Assembly: GCA_934728065.1 (NCBI GenBank)
Contig: CAKVDW010000002.1
Coordinates: forward strand, 1 to 64,000
Length of the DNA: 64,000 nt
Source of the DNA: an uncultured Campylobacter sp.
GTDB lineage: Bacteria > Campylobacterota > Campylobacteria > Campylobacterales > Campylobacteraceae
Direction: 5' to 3'
In this document: piece after piece, positions 17,374 through 25,151 of the stretch
How the letters are laid out: each line of letters begins with the position of its first letter
Numbering within the stretch: position 1 is the stretch's first letter
Notes under the pieces: model-generated
What the model saw: the letters and a program-made list of their open reading frames with translations, nothing else
Told to the model about the DNA's origin: nothing
Database searches by the model: none
Made by a program: the position numbers and the translations under genes

Positions 17374-18459
17374 CTAACCCGCGATAGTCCAGCGGTAAAT
17401 CACTTCGACAAAGTCGCCTTTTTGTGCGAAAATGGTGGCACTTCCGCTATCATATCCACTGCCTTTTATCCAAAGTCGCCCATTCTCCCAAATAAACCAA
17501 CTGCCTACGCCGTCTTCTTTTAAGCCATCGTAAGTATTATAGACATTACCTTTTGGTGCTTTGTCCTTTGTCTTGTAATACAGCCCAAAGGCTTCATCTA
17601 TGCTTTTTGCCTTGATGAAATACTTTCTTAACCCGTCAAGTTCGCCTTCGCTATGAGTGTCGCTTACAATGCAGTTACTATCATAAGTTTCGCCCTCGAA
17701 AACGCTTTGATATTTTACACCAGCAACAACGCGGTGTTTGCATAAGTCGATAAACTCCAAGCCATTATTTTCATCAACCTGCACCTTTGCGCTATCATAA
17801 GTGAGTGCATCAAGCGCATTAAAGCCCTGTGGCGATACGATAATTGACATATATTCTTTAATCTCATCAAGCCCTGTCTTCGCGTCTTCATCGCTCAACG
17901 CTTCTGTAAATGTGCGCGAATTTTGCGAATCTTTTGGGTTTGTGATTCCAAAATATTCATTGATTTCATCTTCAAACACCACAGTATCTTCTAGCTTTTT
18001 GCCTTTTTGGTATAGATAAAATTCATAGAGCGAATCAAGTCTTGTAACATCTATGCTTTCATTTGGGAAAACAATCCTTGTGTAATACTCCTCGAATCGT
18101 GAAGCATACTCGCTTTTTATGCCATTTGCTTCAAGATATTCTCTTAATGTAGCGGCATAATAATTTGCGTCATCTGCAATTACATAAAAATCATCTTCTC
18201 CCCATTCTTTTTTAAATCTATCTATTTCATCTTCAGTGAAACCCACTTGTATCACACACTTATCACAATCCACAATGAAATCTTTGGGTAAATCTTTTTG
18301 CGCAGATTTATCTAAATTTGTATGCGAATCTGCGCTAGATTCACCCTGCGAATCGTTAGAATCTAGCGTTTGTGATTCATTTAAATCCTTTGAATTCCCA
18401 CACGCTACAAACATTGTCGACAAAACCACCGCTAAAAACAATGCACTTAATTTTTTCAT
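17374..18459 (-). CDS. Lipoprotein of unknown function
   Basis: The 361-residue protein has a lipobox (MKKLSALFLAVVLSTMFVAC), so it should be lipidated at Cys20. A serine/aspartate-rich linker (NDSQGESSADSHTNLDKS) precedes the globular part. An acidic domain contains DCDKCVIQVGF and YDSNCIVSD cysteines and ends with WFIWENGRLWIKGSG. No family recognised. It is the first island gene after the rlmN membrane-peptide gene, on the same strand. The upstream 96 bases are AT-rich and may hold the island's main promoter. Confidence 0.75.
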   Translation of the reverse strand: MKKLSALFLAVVLSTMFVACGNSKDLNESQTLDSNDSQGESSADSHTNLDKSAQKDLPKDFIVDCDKCVIQVGFTEDEIDRFKKEWGEDDFYVIADDANYYAATLREYLEANGIKSEYASRFEEYYTRIVFPNESIDVTRLDSLYEFYLYQKGKKLEDTVVFEDEINEYFGITNPKDSQNSRTFTEALSDEDAKTGLDEIKEYMSIIVSPQGFNALDALTYDSAKVQVDENNGLEFIDLCKHRVVAGVKYQSVFEGETYDSNCIVSDTHSEGELDGLRKYFIKAKSIDEAFGLYYKTKDKAPKGNVYNTYDGLKEDGVGSWFIWENGRLWIKGSGYDSGSATIFAQKGDFVEVIYRWTIAG

Positions 18460-18555
18460 TTTACCCTTTCAAAATGTGAATTTAAAGGCTATTGTATCCT
18501 TTTTTGGATTTAATTTTAAAAAATTCAATGCAAAAAGATAATTTTTTGCGAATTT

Positions 18556-18654
18556 TTATTTTTTCTCATTTTTCAGCACGAAAATAATACCCGCAAGCCC
18601 TATCGCCACCACGCCCACGATGAAAATCAACTCGCCTATGTCTAAAATCGTCAT
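18556..18654 (-). CDS. Small membrane peptide downstream of rlmN
   Basis: The 32-residue peptide begins [20 protein letters not shown] and ends FVLKNEKK: a single transmembrane helix plus basic tail. The ATG overlaps the rlmN stop (ATGA), so it is translationally coupled to rlmN. An equivalent peptide lies downstream of rlmN in C. jejuni (Cj1714). The conserved pairing suggests a real gene despite its size. A diverged duplicate sits at the far end of the island (11442-11540). Confidence 0.8.
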   Translation of the reverse strand: MTILDIGELIFIVGVVAIGLAGIIFVLKNEKK

Positions 18655-18740
18655 TTTTGTGTCCTTTCTTTGAGCTGTCCGCACGCCGCGCTTATGTCAA
18701 GCCCCTTGCTTTGCCGAACCGTGCAAGTGATACCCTTTGC
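18593..18740. repeat. Island-flanking direct repeat, right copy (native rlmN end)
   Basis: Counterpart of 11479-11630. It comprises the 3' end of the intact rlmN gene and most of the membrane-peptide gene. Confidence 0.85.
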
Positions 18741-20045
18741 GCTCAAAATGTCTTGGAATTTCACCGCATCTTCTACACTCGGACGGCGGTATGTGCTGCC
18801 TTCGTGCGGGTTGAAAAGGATTAAATTCACCTTTGCGCGAATGCCGCTCAGCAAGCGCACCAACTCTTCGGCGTGCCGTTTGCCGTCATTTACGCCCGCA
18901 ATCAGTAGGTATTCAAACATTATCTTTTTGCGCTGATTTATAGGAAAGCCCCGCACAGCCTCCATAACCGCAGCGATATTGTAAGCCTTGTTTATCGGCA
19001 TCAGCCTGTCTCGCAGCTCGTCATCAACCGCGTGCAACGAAATCGCCAAAAGCACGCCCAAATTCATCTCGCCCAGCTCTTTGATTTGCTTTGCAAGCCC
19101 GCTCGTGCTTATGGTTTGACGGCGCGGGCTTATGGACAAGGCGTTGTTGTCGCTCAAAATCCGCACGGCACGGCTCACATTTGTGAGATTGTCAAGCGGC
19201 TCGCCCATACCCATATACACGACATTTACGCGGTGAGCGTAAGGGATTTTTTGCTGCTTTTTTATCCACAAAATCTGCCCGACTATTTCGCCCGCGCTCA
19301 AATTTCGCTTCAACCCGCCCTTTGCGGTAAGGCAAAAAGAACAGCCACTTTTGCAACCAACCTGCGATGAAACGCAAATCGTGTATCGCGGCGACTTGAC
19401 GCGTTTGCCGTTTTCATCAAGGACTTCTTCTTTCATCGGCAAAAGGACGGACTCTATCAGCAAGCCGTCATTAAGGCGAAAAAGGTATTTGATACTTTTG
19501 TCCTTGCTTTGCTCGAATTTCACGCATTGCAAGGGCGAAAAGTGAAATTTTTGGCTCAACTCCGCACGCATTTCCTTTGACAAGGACGACATTTGCGAAA
19601 AATCATCGGCGTATTTTTGATAAATCCACTCAAAAATTTGTTTCACACGAAACATAGGCGAGATGATTTTGGCAAGCTCATCGGCGGTAAAATCAAGCAA
19701 ATTCAGCTTTTGAGTGGAATTTAAAGAGCTTAAAAGCGGAGTTGAAACGACACTTTGCCCTTGTGAATTTAACTCGTTTGAATTTGGGCTTTGTGGATTT
19801 GTTTTATTTAAATTTTGGTTTTGTGCTTTTGGCTTTTTTTGGCTTGTGAAATTTGCGTGTGAATTTGCTTTTGAATTTGCTTTTGAAGTTTTTTTGCTTT
19901 TTGCTGTTTTTTGGGATTTTTGAGCCTTTAAATTTTGCTTTTGTGAATTTGTGAAATTTGAATTCTTTTCATCTAAATTTAAATCAGCCCTTGTCGCTTT
20001 TTTGCCTAAATTTTCTTTTGATTTTTTTGTCATTTTTTCGCTCAC
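18651..20045 (-). CDS. rlmN: Dual-specificity 23S rRNA / tRNA adenine-C2 methyltransferase
   Basis: Radical-SAM enzyme that methylates C2 of A2503 in 23S rRNA and A37 in some tRNAs. The iron-sulfur motif is CKSGCSFC, with GMGEPLDN, the Cys-containing C-terminal [15 protein letters not shown] and the [16 protein letters not shown] segment also present. At 464 residues it is about 105 longer than the C. jejuni enzyme. The extra N-terminus (residues 1-110) is low-complexity, rich in Lys, Asn, Ser and Gln. The conserved core starts at [11 protein letters not shown], and alternative internal starts are absent near it, so the extension is probably translated. A parS-like site lies in the core. Confidence 0.93.
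   Translation of the reverse strand: MSEKMTKKSKENLGKKATRADLNLDEKNSNFTNSQKQNLKAQKSQKTAKSKKTSKANSKANSHANFTSQKKPKAQNQNLNKTNPQSPNSNELNSQGQSVVSTPLLSSLNSTQKLNLLDFTADELAKIISPMFRVKQIFEWIYQKYADDFSQMSSLSKEMRAELSQKFHFSPLQCVKFEQSKDKSIKYLFRLNDGLLIESVLLPMKEEVLDENGKRVKSPRYTICVSSQVGCKSGCSFCLTAKGGLKRNLSAGEIVGQILWIKKQQKIPYAHRVNVVYMGMGEPLDNLTNVSRAVRILSDNNALSISPRRQTISTSGLAKQIKELGEMNLGVLLAISLHAVDDELRDRLMPINKAYNIAAVMEAVRGFPINQRKKIMFEYLLIAGVNDGKRHAEELVRLLSGIRAKVNLILFNPHEGSTYRRPSVEDAVKFQDILSAKGITCTVRQSKGLDISAACGQLKERTQK
19639..19654. other. parS-like palindrome 4
   Basis: TGTTTCACACGAAACA matches the ParB consensus TGTTTCACGTGAAACA at 14 of 16 positions. It lies within rlmN. Confidence 0.55.
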
Positions 20046-20054
20046 ATTTTCGCC

Positions 20055-20813
20055 TTAAATCAAATTCTTTTCCTGTAAAAAATGCTCTAAATTTTTTTTC
20101 GCCTGAGCGTGATTTTGCAAAAAACTTTGATGAGCGTTTTTGTCGCAAAAATTTGTCGCGCACAAAAAACAAGTCGCGCTTATACCAAAGCGTTTGGCAA
20201 CGCTCAGCACCGCAAAGCTCTCCATATTTTCAAGCTCCAAGCCCAAATCCGCAAACCTTGCCGCCAGATTTTCGTCCGTGCAGATATAGTTTGATGAGTT
20301 GCATTTTTTTGTTTCATATGAAACATTGAGATTGATTTCACACTCAGCGGGGCTGTAAAAATCATTTGTGAGCTTGCTCGCTTCTATATTAAAACAATGC
20401 GCGCTTTCATAAATTTCAAGCAGTTTCAAGGGCTTTTCGCTCACTAGATTTTTCGCGCCTAAATTTTCCTTTATCTTGCCATTTTCACTTAAATTTAAAG
20501 TGTTTAAGCCTTTTTTATCGCCCTTTTGATACAGCCCACAAGTGCCGATGAAAATGATTTTATCGGGCTTGCTCGCCACGCTTAACTCACTCACAATGCT
20601 TTGTCCGCTTATAATCTCGTCCGTAACGCCGCATTTACCCGCCACGCCTTTTCGCCCATTTATCTCGCCACGCCTTTTCGTCCCAGCACAACCAGCATTA
20701 AATTTAAACAAAAGTTCGCAAAGCCCAGCACTTGCCTCAACCAAGCCCACGCCTATACTTTTAGCAAAACTAAAATCCTCATTTTTCCCCGCACACACGA
20801 TGAGCGTTTTCAT
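20055..20813 (-). CDS. Nucleoside phosphorylase-superfamily protein
   Basis: The 252-residue protein starts MKTLIVCAGKNEDFSFAKSIGVGLVE and carries KIIFIGTCGLY, SNYICTDENLAARF and LGLELENMESFAVLSVAKRF. These correspond to the GTAGG-like and EMEGAA-like substrate loops of MTAN and purine nucleoside phosphorylases, in altered form. It resembles Cj1712, which in C. jejuni lies between ksgA and rlmN as here. Compared with true MTAN the acidic catalytic residues cannot be confirmed by eye, so the reaction is uncertain. An inserted low-complexity stretch (residues ~95-125) breaks the fold's usual spacing. Contains a parS-like palindrome. Confidence 0.7.
   Translation of the reverse strand: MKTLIVCAGKNEDFSFAKSIGVGLVEASAGLCELLFKFNAGCAGTKRRGEINGRKGVAGKCGVTDEIISGQSIVSELSVASKPDKIIFIGTCGLYQKGDKKGLNTLNLSENGKIKENLGAKNLVSEKPLKLLEIYESAHCFNIEASKLTNDFYSPAECEINLNVSYETKKCNSSNYICTDENLAARFADLGLELENMESFAVLSVAKRFGISATCFLCATNFCDKNAHQSFLQNHAQAKKNLEHFLQEKNLI
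20310..20325. other. parS-like palindrome 5
   Basis: TGTTTCATATGAAACA, identical to the sites at 8846 and 11784. It lies within the phosphorylase-like gene. Confidence 0.6.
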
Positions 20814-20839
20814 TTTCTCTCTTTCATTATAAAAGGCTC

Positions 20840-20845
20840 ATTATA
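20840..20845 (-). promoter_or_regulatory. Predicted -10 element for the phosphorylase-like gene
   Basis: Minus-strand TATAAT 27 bases before the ATG at 20813. A second TATAAT lies at 20826-20831. Confidence 0.45.
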
Positions 20846-20959
20846 ACTAAAAAATTCAAATCAGCCAAATTTATTTTGCTCTAACACAAAGATTGTGTAA
20901 GATTTTTCAAAAACAAATACGACTTTTTTAAAAATTTTGACATATTTACCAAAAAAAGT

Positions 20960-20965
20960 TACAAT
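20960..20965 (+). promoter_or_regulatory. Predicted -10 element for ksgA-rnj
   Basis: TACAAT in the context AAAGTTACAATGG, about 80 bases before the ksgA GTG. This implies a leader of some 70 bases. Confidence 0.4.
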
Positions 20966-21045
20966 GGTGCTTTTCAAAACAAAAAGCTAAATTTAGGCTT
21001 TTTAAAGATGATAATTTGACTTTACAAAAGTCATAGGCAAGCACG

Positions 21046-21852
21046 GTGATAAAAGCAAAAAAAGAATTCGGGCAGAATTTTTTAAAAGATGAGAGCGTTT
21101 TAAGCAAAATCATTCAAGCCATTCCCAAAGGCACAGAGCAAATCGTTGAGATTGGGGTTGGCTTAGGTGATTTGACGCAAAGACTTTTAGAGCTTGCGCG
21201 GGTGAGAGCTTATGAGATAGATGATGAGCTGATACCGCATTTAAGGCGCAAATTCCAAAAGCAGCTTGAAAACAAAAGTTTAGAGCTTTTAAACGAGGAC
21301 GCGAGCAAGGCATTTACGCCAAATTTGTGTTCGCAAAACTATGTTTTAGTGGCGAATTTGCCCTACTACATAGCCAGCAAGCTCGTTTTACAGGCGTTAA
21401 AAGACAGCAAGTGCGAGGCGATTTTAGTGATGGTGCAAAAAGAAGTCGCCTTGAAATTTTGCGCAAGGGCTAAAACAAGCGATTTTTGCGCTTTGAGCGT
21501 TTTAGCAAGGCTAGTGAGCGAGCCAAATTTGCTTTTTGAAGTAGCTCCGTCTTGCTTTGAGCCAGCCCCAAAGGTAAGCTCAGCTGTAATGTTTTTGCAA
21601 AAAGAGCGTGAATTTAAGGACATTTGCGACATAAGCGGCTTTGAGTGCTTTTTGAAAGACTGCTTTAAAGCCCCACGCAAACAGCTTTTAAGTAACTTAA
21701 AAGCGCACAAAGCGCAAATTTCACGCTCTTTAAACGAGCTTGACATAAGGGCAAATGTCAGAGCGCACGAGCTTAGCGTCAAATCTTTCCTTGAAATTTA
21801 TGACAATGTGAAGGATTATTATGAACGAAGAAAACCACAGCTTGCAAAATGA
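21046..21852 (+). CDS. ksgA: 16S rRNA dimethyladenosine methyltransferase
   Basis: Dimethylates A1518 and A1519 of 16S rRNA late in 30S assembly. The 268-residue protein has KKEFGQNFL at the N-terminus and the SAM-binding IVEIGVGLGDLTQ. The catalytic motif is VANLPYYIASK, followed by the C-terminal APRKQLLSNLK. The start is GTG at 21046, with only a weak ribosome-binding site. The 3' end overlaps rnj by 32 bases, the same gene pair as in C. jejuni (Cj1711-Cj1710). Confidence 0.95.
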   Translation: MIKAKKEFGQNFLKDESVLSKIIQAIPKGTEQIVEIGVGLGDLTQRLLELARVRAYEIDDELIPHLRRKFQKQLENKSLELLNEDASKAFTPNLCSQNYVLVANLPYYIASKLVLQALKDSKCEAILVMVQKEVALKFCARAKTSDFCALSVLARLVSEPNLLFEVAPSCFEPAPKVSSAVMFLQKEREFKDICDISGFECFLKDCFKAPRKQLLSNLKAHKAQISRSLNELDIRANVRAHELSVKSFLEIYDNVKDYYERRKPQLAK

Positions 21853-24070
21853 GAGCAAAGGCACGAATTTAAGTGGCGCAAAGGACAGCTTAAATTCAAG
21901 CCACAGCGAAAATTTAGGCAAGGCAAAGGGCGCAAATTCAAACAGCGTAGAAAATGCCACAAAAGGCACGAACCCAAATTCAAGCGGCAAATCCAACAAA
22001 AACTACCGCTTTAAACGCAAGAGAAAATCCCTTGAAAACTCGCTTAAAAGCGAAGAGGCTTTAAGAGATGAAAGGGCGGCAAATTCAGCGGGCGTGGGCT
22101 TAAGCGCAAATTCAAGTTTAAATTCAAACTCGAATTCAAAGCATTCTAAAAATTCGCCACGCAACGAAAAAGGCGCGAACTTAAACGGCGCAAACAATGC
22201 AAATTTAAGCGACTCAAACAGCAAAGAGAGCAAAAAACACAGCCAAAAGCCACAAGATAGTGGCGAAAAAAAGAGCAAGAAAAAAAGCAAGAATTTACCC
22301 ACAAAACTCACAGGCGATGAGCCGTGGCAAATTCAAATGCAAAAGGTGATTGAAGCGAACAAAGTCATACACGAAAACCGCTTGCACCCGCTCAAATACA
22401 ACGACACCAGCACGCACAAGGTGCGCATCACGCCTATTGGCGGGCTTGGCGAAATCGGCGGCAATCTCACCGTCATCGAGGACGACACAAGCGCGATTAT
22501 CATCGACATAGGTATGAGTTTCCCCGACAGCGCAATGCACGGAGTGGATATAGTGATACCAGATTTTGACTATATCCGCAAGATAAAGGACAAAATCGCA
22601 GGTATCATCATCACTCACGCGCACGAGGACCACATAGGCGCTGTGCCTTACTTTTTCAAGGAATTTACCTATCCGCTTTATGCCACGCCGCTAGCACTTG
22701 GTATGATTTCAAACAAATTTGAAGAACACGGCTTGAAAGATGAACGCAAGTTTTTTCGCCCTGTGGAAAAGCGCAAGCTTTATGAAATCGGCAACTTTGA
22801 GATAGAATGGATACACATAACTCACTCTATCATCGATGCAAGCGCACTTGCGATAAAAACAAGGGCTGGCACGCTCATACACACGGGGGATTTTAAAATC
22901 GACTTTACGCCTATTGACGGCTATCCTAGCGATTTAAACCGCTTAGCGCATTATGGCGATGAGGGCGTTTTGTGCTTGTTAAGCGATAGCACAAATTCAT
23001 ATAAAGAAGGCTCGACAAAGAGTGAAAGCTCAGTGGGAGCGACTTTTGACTTGATTTTTGCTAAGGCAAAGGGGCGCGTGATAATGAGCACTTTTAGCTC
23101 AAACATTCACCGCGTGTATCAAGCCATAACTTATGGGCTAAAATATGGGCGCAAAGTGTGCGTCATCGGGCGTTCTATGGAGCGCAACCTTTACACTACA
23201 ATGGAGCTTGGCTACATTAAGCTTGATAGAAAGATTTTCATCGATGCGGACGAGGTGGCAAAGCACAAGGACAATGAAGTTTTAATCGTTACCACAGGCT
23301 CACAAGGCGAGACGATGAGCGCACTTTATAGAATGGCAACCGATGAGCATAAATTCATCAAAATCAAGCCAAGCGACCAAATCATCATCTCAGCCAAAGC
23401 AATCCCTGGCAATGAAAGCAGCATAAACGCCGTGCTTGACTTTTTGCTTAAAGCTGGCGCAAAGGTGGCTTATCAAGAATTCAGCGAAATTCATGTGAGC
23501 GGACACGCGAGTATGGAGGAACAAAAACTTATGTTAAGCCTTACAAAGCCTAAATTCTTTTTGCCCGTGCACGGCGAGTATAACCACATAGTAAAGCACA
23601 AGCAAACCGCCATAGCCTGCGGTGTCGATGAGCGCAATATCTACTTGATGAGCAATGGCGACCAAGTGGAGCTGTGCCACAAATACATAAAACGCGCAAA
23701 AACCGTCAAAACGGGCAAGGTGTTTGTGGATAATCAAATCAACAAGCAAATCGCCGATGATGTGGTGATTGACAGGCAAAATTTAGCCGACAATGGCGTA
23801 GTTGTCGTCATCGCTCAGCTTGACAAAGCCAACAAAACGCTGATAAACAAGCCACGCGTGCTAAGCTATGGCGTGGTAGCGGACAAGCAAGACGGCGCAT
23901 TTTCAAAGGACATAAGCGATGTTTTGAGCGTCTTTTTCGCAAACGCCAAAGACGAAATGCTTGATGATAGGAGATTTATGGAGGCGCAATTTCGCCAAGT
24001 GCTGCGAAAGCACATTTTCCGCAAGCTCAAAAAATATCCTACCATAGTGCCAAGCATTTTTGTGATGTAA
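21821..24070 (+). CDS. rnj: Ribonuclease J
   Basis: Metallo-beta-lactamase-fold endo/5'-3' exoribonuclease central to mRNA decay in Campylobacterota. The catalytic metal motif is THAHEDHIGAVPY (residues ~265), with HTGDFKIDFTP, STFSSNIHRVYQ, the VSGHASMEEQKLML beta-CASP region and PVHGEYNHIVKH. The C-terminal domain ends KKYPTIVPSIFVM. At 749 residues the core is normal. The N-terminal extension of about 170 residues is longer than that of C. jejuni RNase J and extremely rich in Asn, Ser, Lys and Gly (repeated NSNSN-like runs). The ATG lies inside ksgA; GAAGGATT acts as ribosome-binding site. Confidence 0.95.
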   Translation: MNEENHSLQNESKGTNLSGAKDSLNSSHSENLGKAKGANSNSVENATKGTNPNSSGKSNKNYRFKRKRKSLENSLKSEEALRDERAANSAGVGLSANSSLNSNSNSKHSKNSPRNEKGANLNGANNANLSDSNSKESKKHSQKPQDSGEKKSKKKSKNLPTKLTGDEPWQIQMQKVIEANKVIHENRLHPLKYNDTSTHKVRITPIGGLGEIGGNLTVIEDDTSAIIIDIGMSFPDSAMHGVDIVIPDFDYIRKIKDKIAGIIITHAHEDHIGAVPYFFKEFTYPLYATPLALGMISNKFEEHGLKDERKFFRPVEKRKLYEIGNFEIEWIHITHSIIDASALAIKTRAGTLIHTGDFKIDFTPIDGYPSDLNRLAHYGDEGVLCLLSDSTNSYKEGSTKSESSVGATFDLIFAKAKGRVIMSTFSSNIHRVYQAITYGLKYGRKVCVIGRSMERNLYTTMELGYIKLDRKIFIDADEVAKHKDNEVLIVTTGSQGETMSALYRMATDEHKFIKIKPSDQIIISAKAIPGNESSINAVLDFLLKAGAKVAYQEFSEIHVSGHASMEEQKLMLSLTKPKFFLPVHGEYNHIVKHKQTAIACGVDERNIYLMSNGDQVELCHKYIKRAKTVKTGKVFVDNQINKQIADDVVIDRQNLADNGVVVVIAQLDKANKTLINKPRVLSYGVVADKQDGAFSKDISDVLSVFFANAKDEMLDDRRFMEAQFRQVLRKHIFRKLKKYPTIVPSIFVM

Positions 24071-24098
24071 ATTTGGGCGTTTGCTTTGCAAATAGTTT

Positions 24099-24124
24099 AA
24101 AAGCCCTTTGAATTTAGGGCTTTT
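24099..24124 (+). terminator. Predicted terminator after rnj
   Basis: Inverted repeat AAAAGCCCT / AGGGCTTTT with an eight-base loop, 29 bases beyond the rnj stop. Confidence 0.55.
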
Positions 24125-24267
24125 GGGCTTAAATTTAGGATTTAAGCTCAAATCAATACACCACACTTAAACGCTCTTTAAAGCTGGCGTTTAGGTTAAA
24201 AGGCTTGTAAATTTGCGTTTTCAAGGCAAAAATTTAAACAATTTACGCAAAATTTAATATAGTGCAT

Positions 24268-24273
24268 TATAAT
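24268..24273 (+). promoter_or_regulatory. Predicted -10 element for RM locus 1
   Basis: TATAAT in the context CATTATAATGCC, 29 bases before the TTG start at 24303. A CAAGGAT ribosome-binding site lies between. Confidence 0.5.
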
Positions 24274-24302
24274 GCCCTTAAATTTTCAAGGATTAAACGA
24301 TT

Positions 24303-25151
24303 TTGGAAAAGCACAACAAAGCATTTAACGAACTCAGCACACAAGAATGGGCGAAAAATAGTCGCAGTGTGTGGAATGATGTTTCTTCTCCACGCTCCAA
24401 AAATGCTTTAAAACACGGAGCAACCTTTCCAAAAAAATTAAGCGATAGAATAATAAATTTATATTGTGCTAAAAATGATTTGGTGCTAGACCCATTTTTA
24501 GGCACAGGCACAACAGCTTTGAGTGCATTAGAATTTGGGCGCAAAGTGGTTGGCTTTGAGTTATCAAGTGAATTTTATGCAATTGCCTTGCAGTCGCTTA
24601 AAGAAAAAGAAAATACTTTATTTCACACTAAAAGTGAAAATTGTGAAATTATACAGGGCGATTGTATGAAACTCATTGATACGCTTGAAAATGATTCTAT
24701 CGCCCTTACTTTGACTTCGCCACCTTATGCTGACTTAATCCACAAGGTTGTTGATGATAGGCAAAATAGACACAAAAAATCCGCCTTTGTGGTGGATAAT
24801 AATGCAACAACAAGGATTTATTCCCAAGATAAAAATGATTTAGGCAATATGAGTTTTGAACCTTATATGCAAGCGGTTAAAACGATAATGAAAAAACTTT
24901 ATCTTAAAACAAAGCCAAATGGTTATAATGTTTGGGTGGTTAAGGATTATAGAGACACAAAAAATAAAATTCCTTATGTGGATTTACATACTCATATCGC
25001 CCAAGCTGGTGAAGCGGCTGGATTTAAATATCACGATTTAATCATTTGGGACCAAAATGAACGAAGAAGACTTGTTTTACTCGGCTATCCAAGTGTATTT
25101 TATGTCAATCAAAACCATTCTTTCATCGTTGTATTAAGGAAAACGCTATGA
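24303..25151 (+). CDS. DNA methyltransferase, SPPY type (RM locus 1, M1)
   Basis: The 282-residue protein contains the SAM-binding motif VLDPFLGTGTTALSA (residues ~62) followed later by the catalytic TSPPYADLIHK (residues ~138). SPPY is characteristic of N4-cytosine methyltransferases, although N6-adenine activity cannot be excluded. Motif order is SAM-binding first, catalytic second. The start is taken as TTG at 24303 behind CAAGGAT. It overlaps the second methyltransferase gene by four bases. Two methyltransferases plus a large endonuclease in one operon is typical of Type IIS-like systems with an asymmetric target. Confidence 0.85.
   Translation: MEKHNKAFNELSTQEWAKNSRSVWNDVSSPRSKNALKHGATFPKKLSDRIINLYCAKNDLVLDPFLGTGTTALSALEFGRKVVGFELSSEFYAIALQSLKEKENTLFHTKSENCEIIQGDCMKLIDTLENDSIALTLTSPPYADLIHKVVDDRQNRHKKSAFVVDNNATTRIYSQDKNDLGNMSFEPYMQAVKTIMKKLYLKTKPNGYNVWVVKDYRDTKNKIPYVDLHTHIAQAGEAAGFKYHDLIIWDQNERRRLVLLGYPSVFYVNQNHSFIVVLRKTL

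Larger units (their letters stand above)
11631..18555 (-). mobile_element. Genomic island of exported proteins between rlmN-tail direct repeats
   Basis: About 6.9 kb of same-strand genes, nearly all with signal peptides, plus a toxin-antitoxin pair, lie between the intact rlmN plus membrane-peptide copy and a fragmentary duplicate of that junction. This is the arrangement expected when circular DNA bearing an rlmN 3' end recombines into the chromosome, or when a gene-end-specific integration occurs. No integrase or transposase is visible. GATTC/GAATC words are conspicuously dense in the island compared with neighbouring core genes, consistent with foreign, perhaps Helicobacter-like, origin. 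Confidence 0.6.

Noticed and set aside
22000..22320. Long minus-strand frame antisense to the rnj N-terminal extension
   Set aside because: It is a mirror of the low-complexity Asn/Ser/Lys coding region; Phe/Leu-rich antisense product without start signals.
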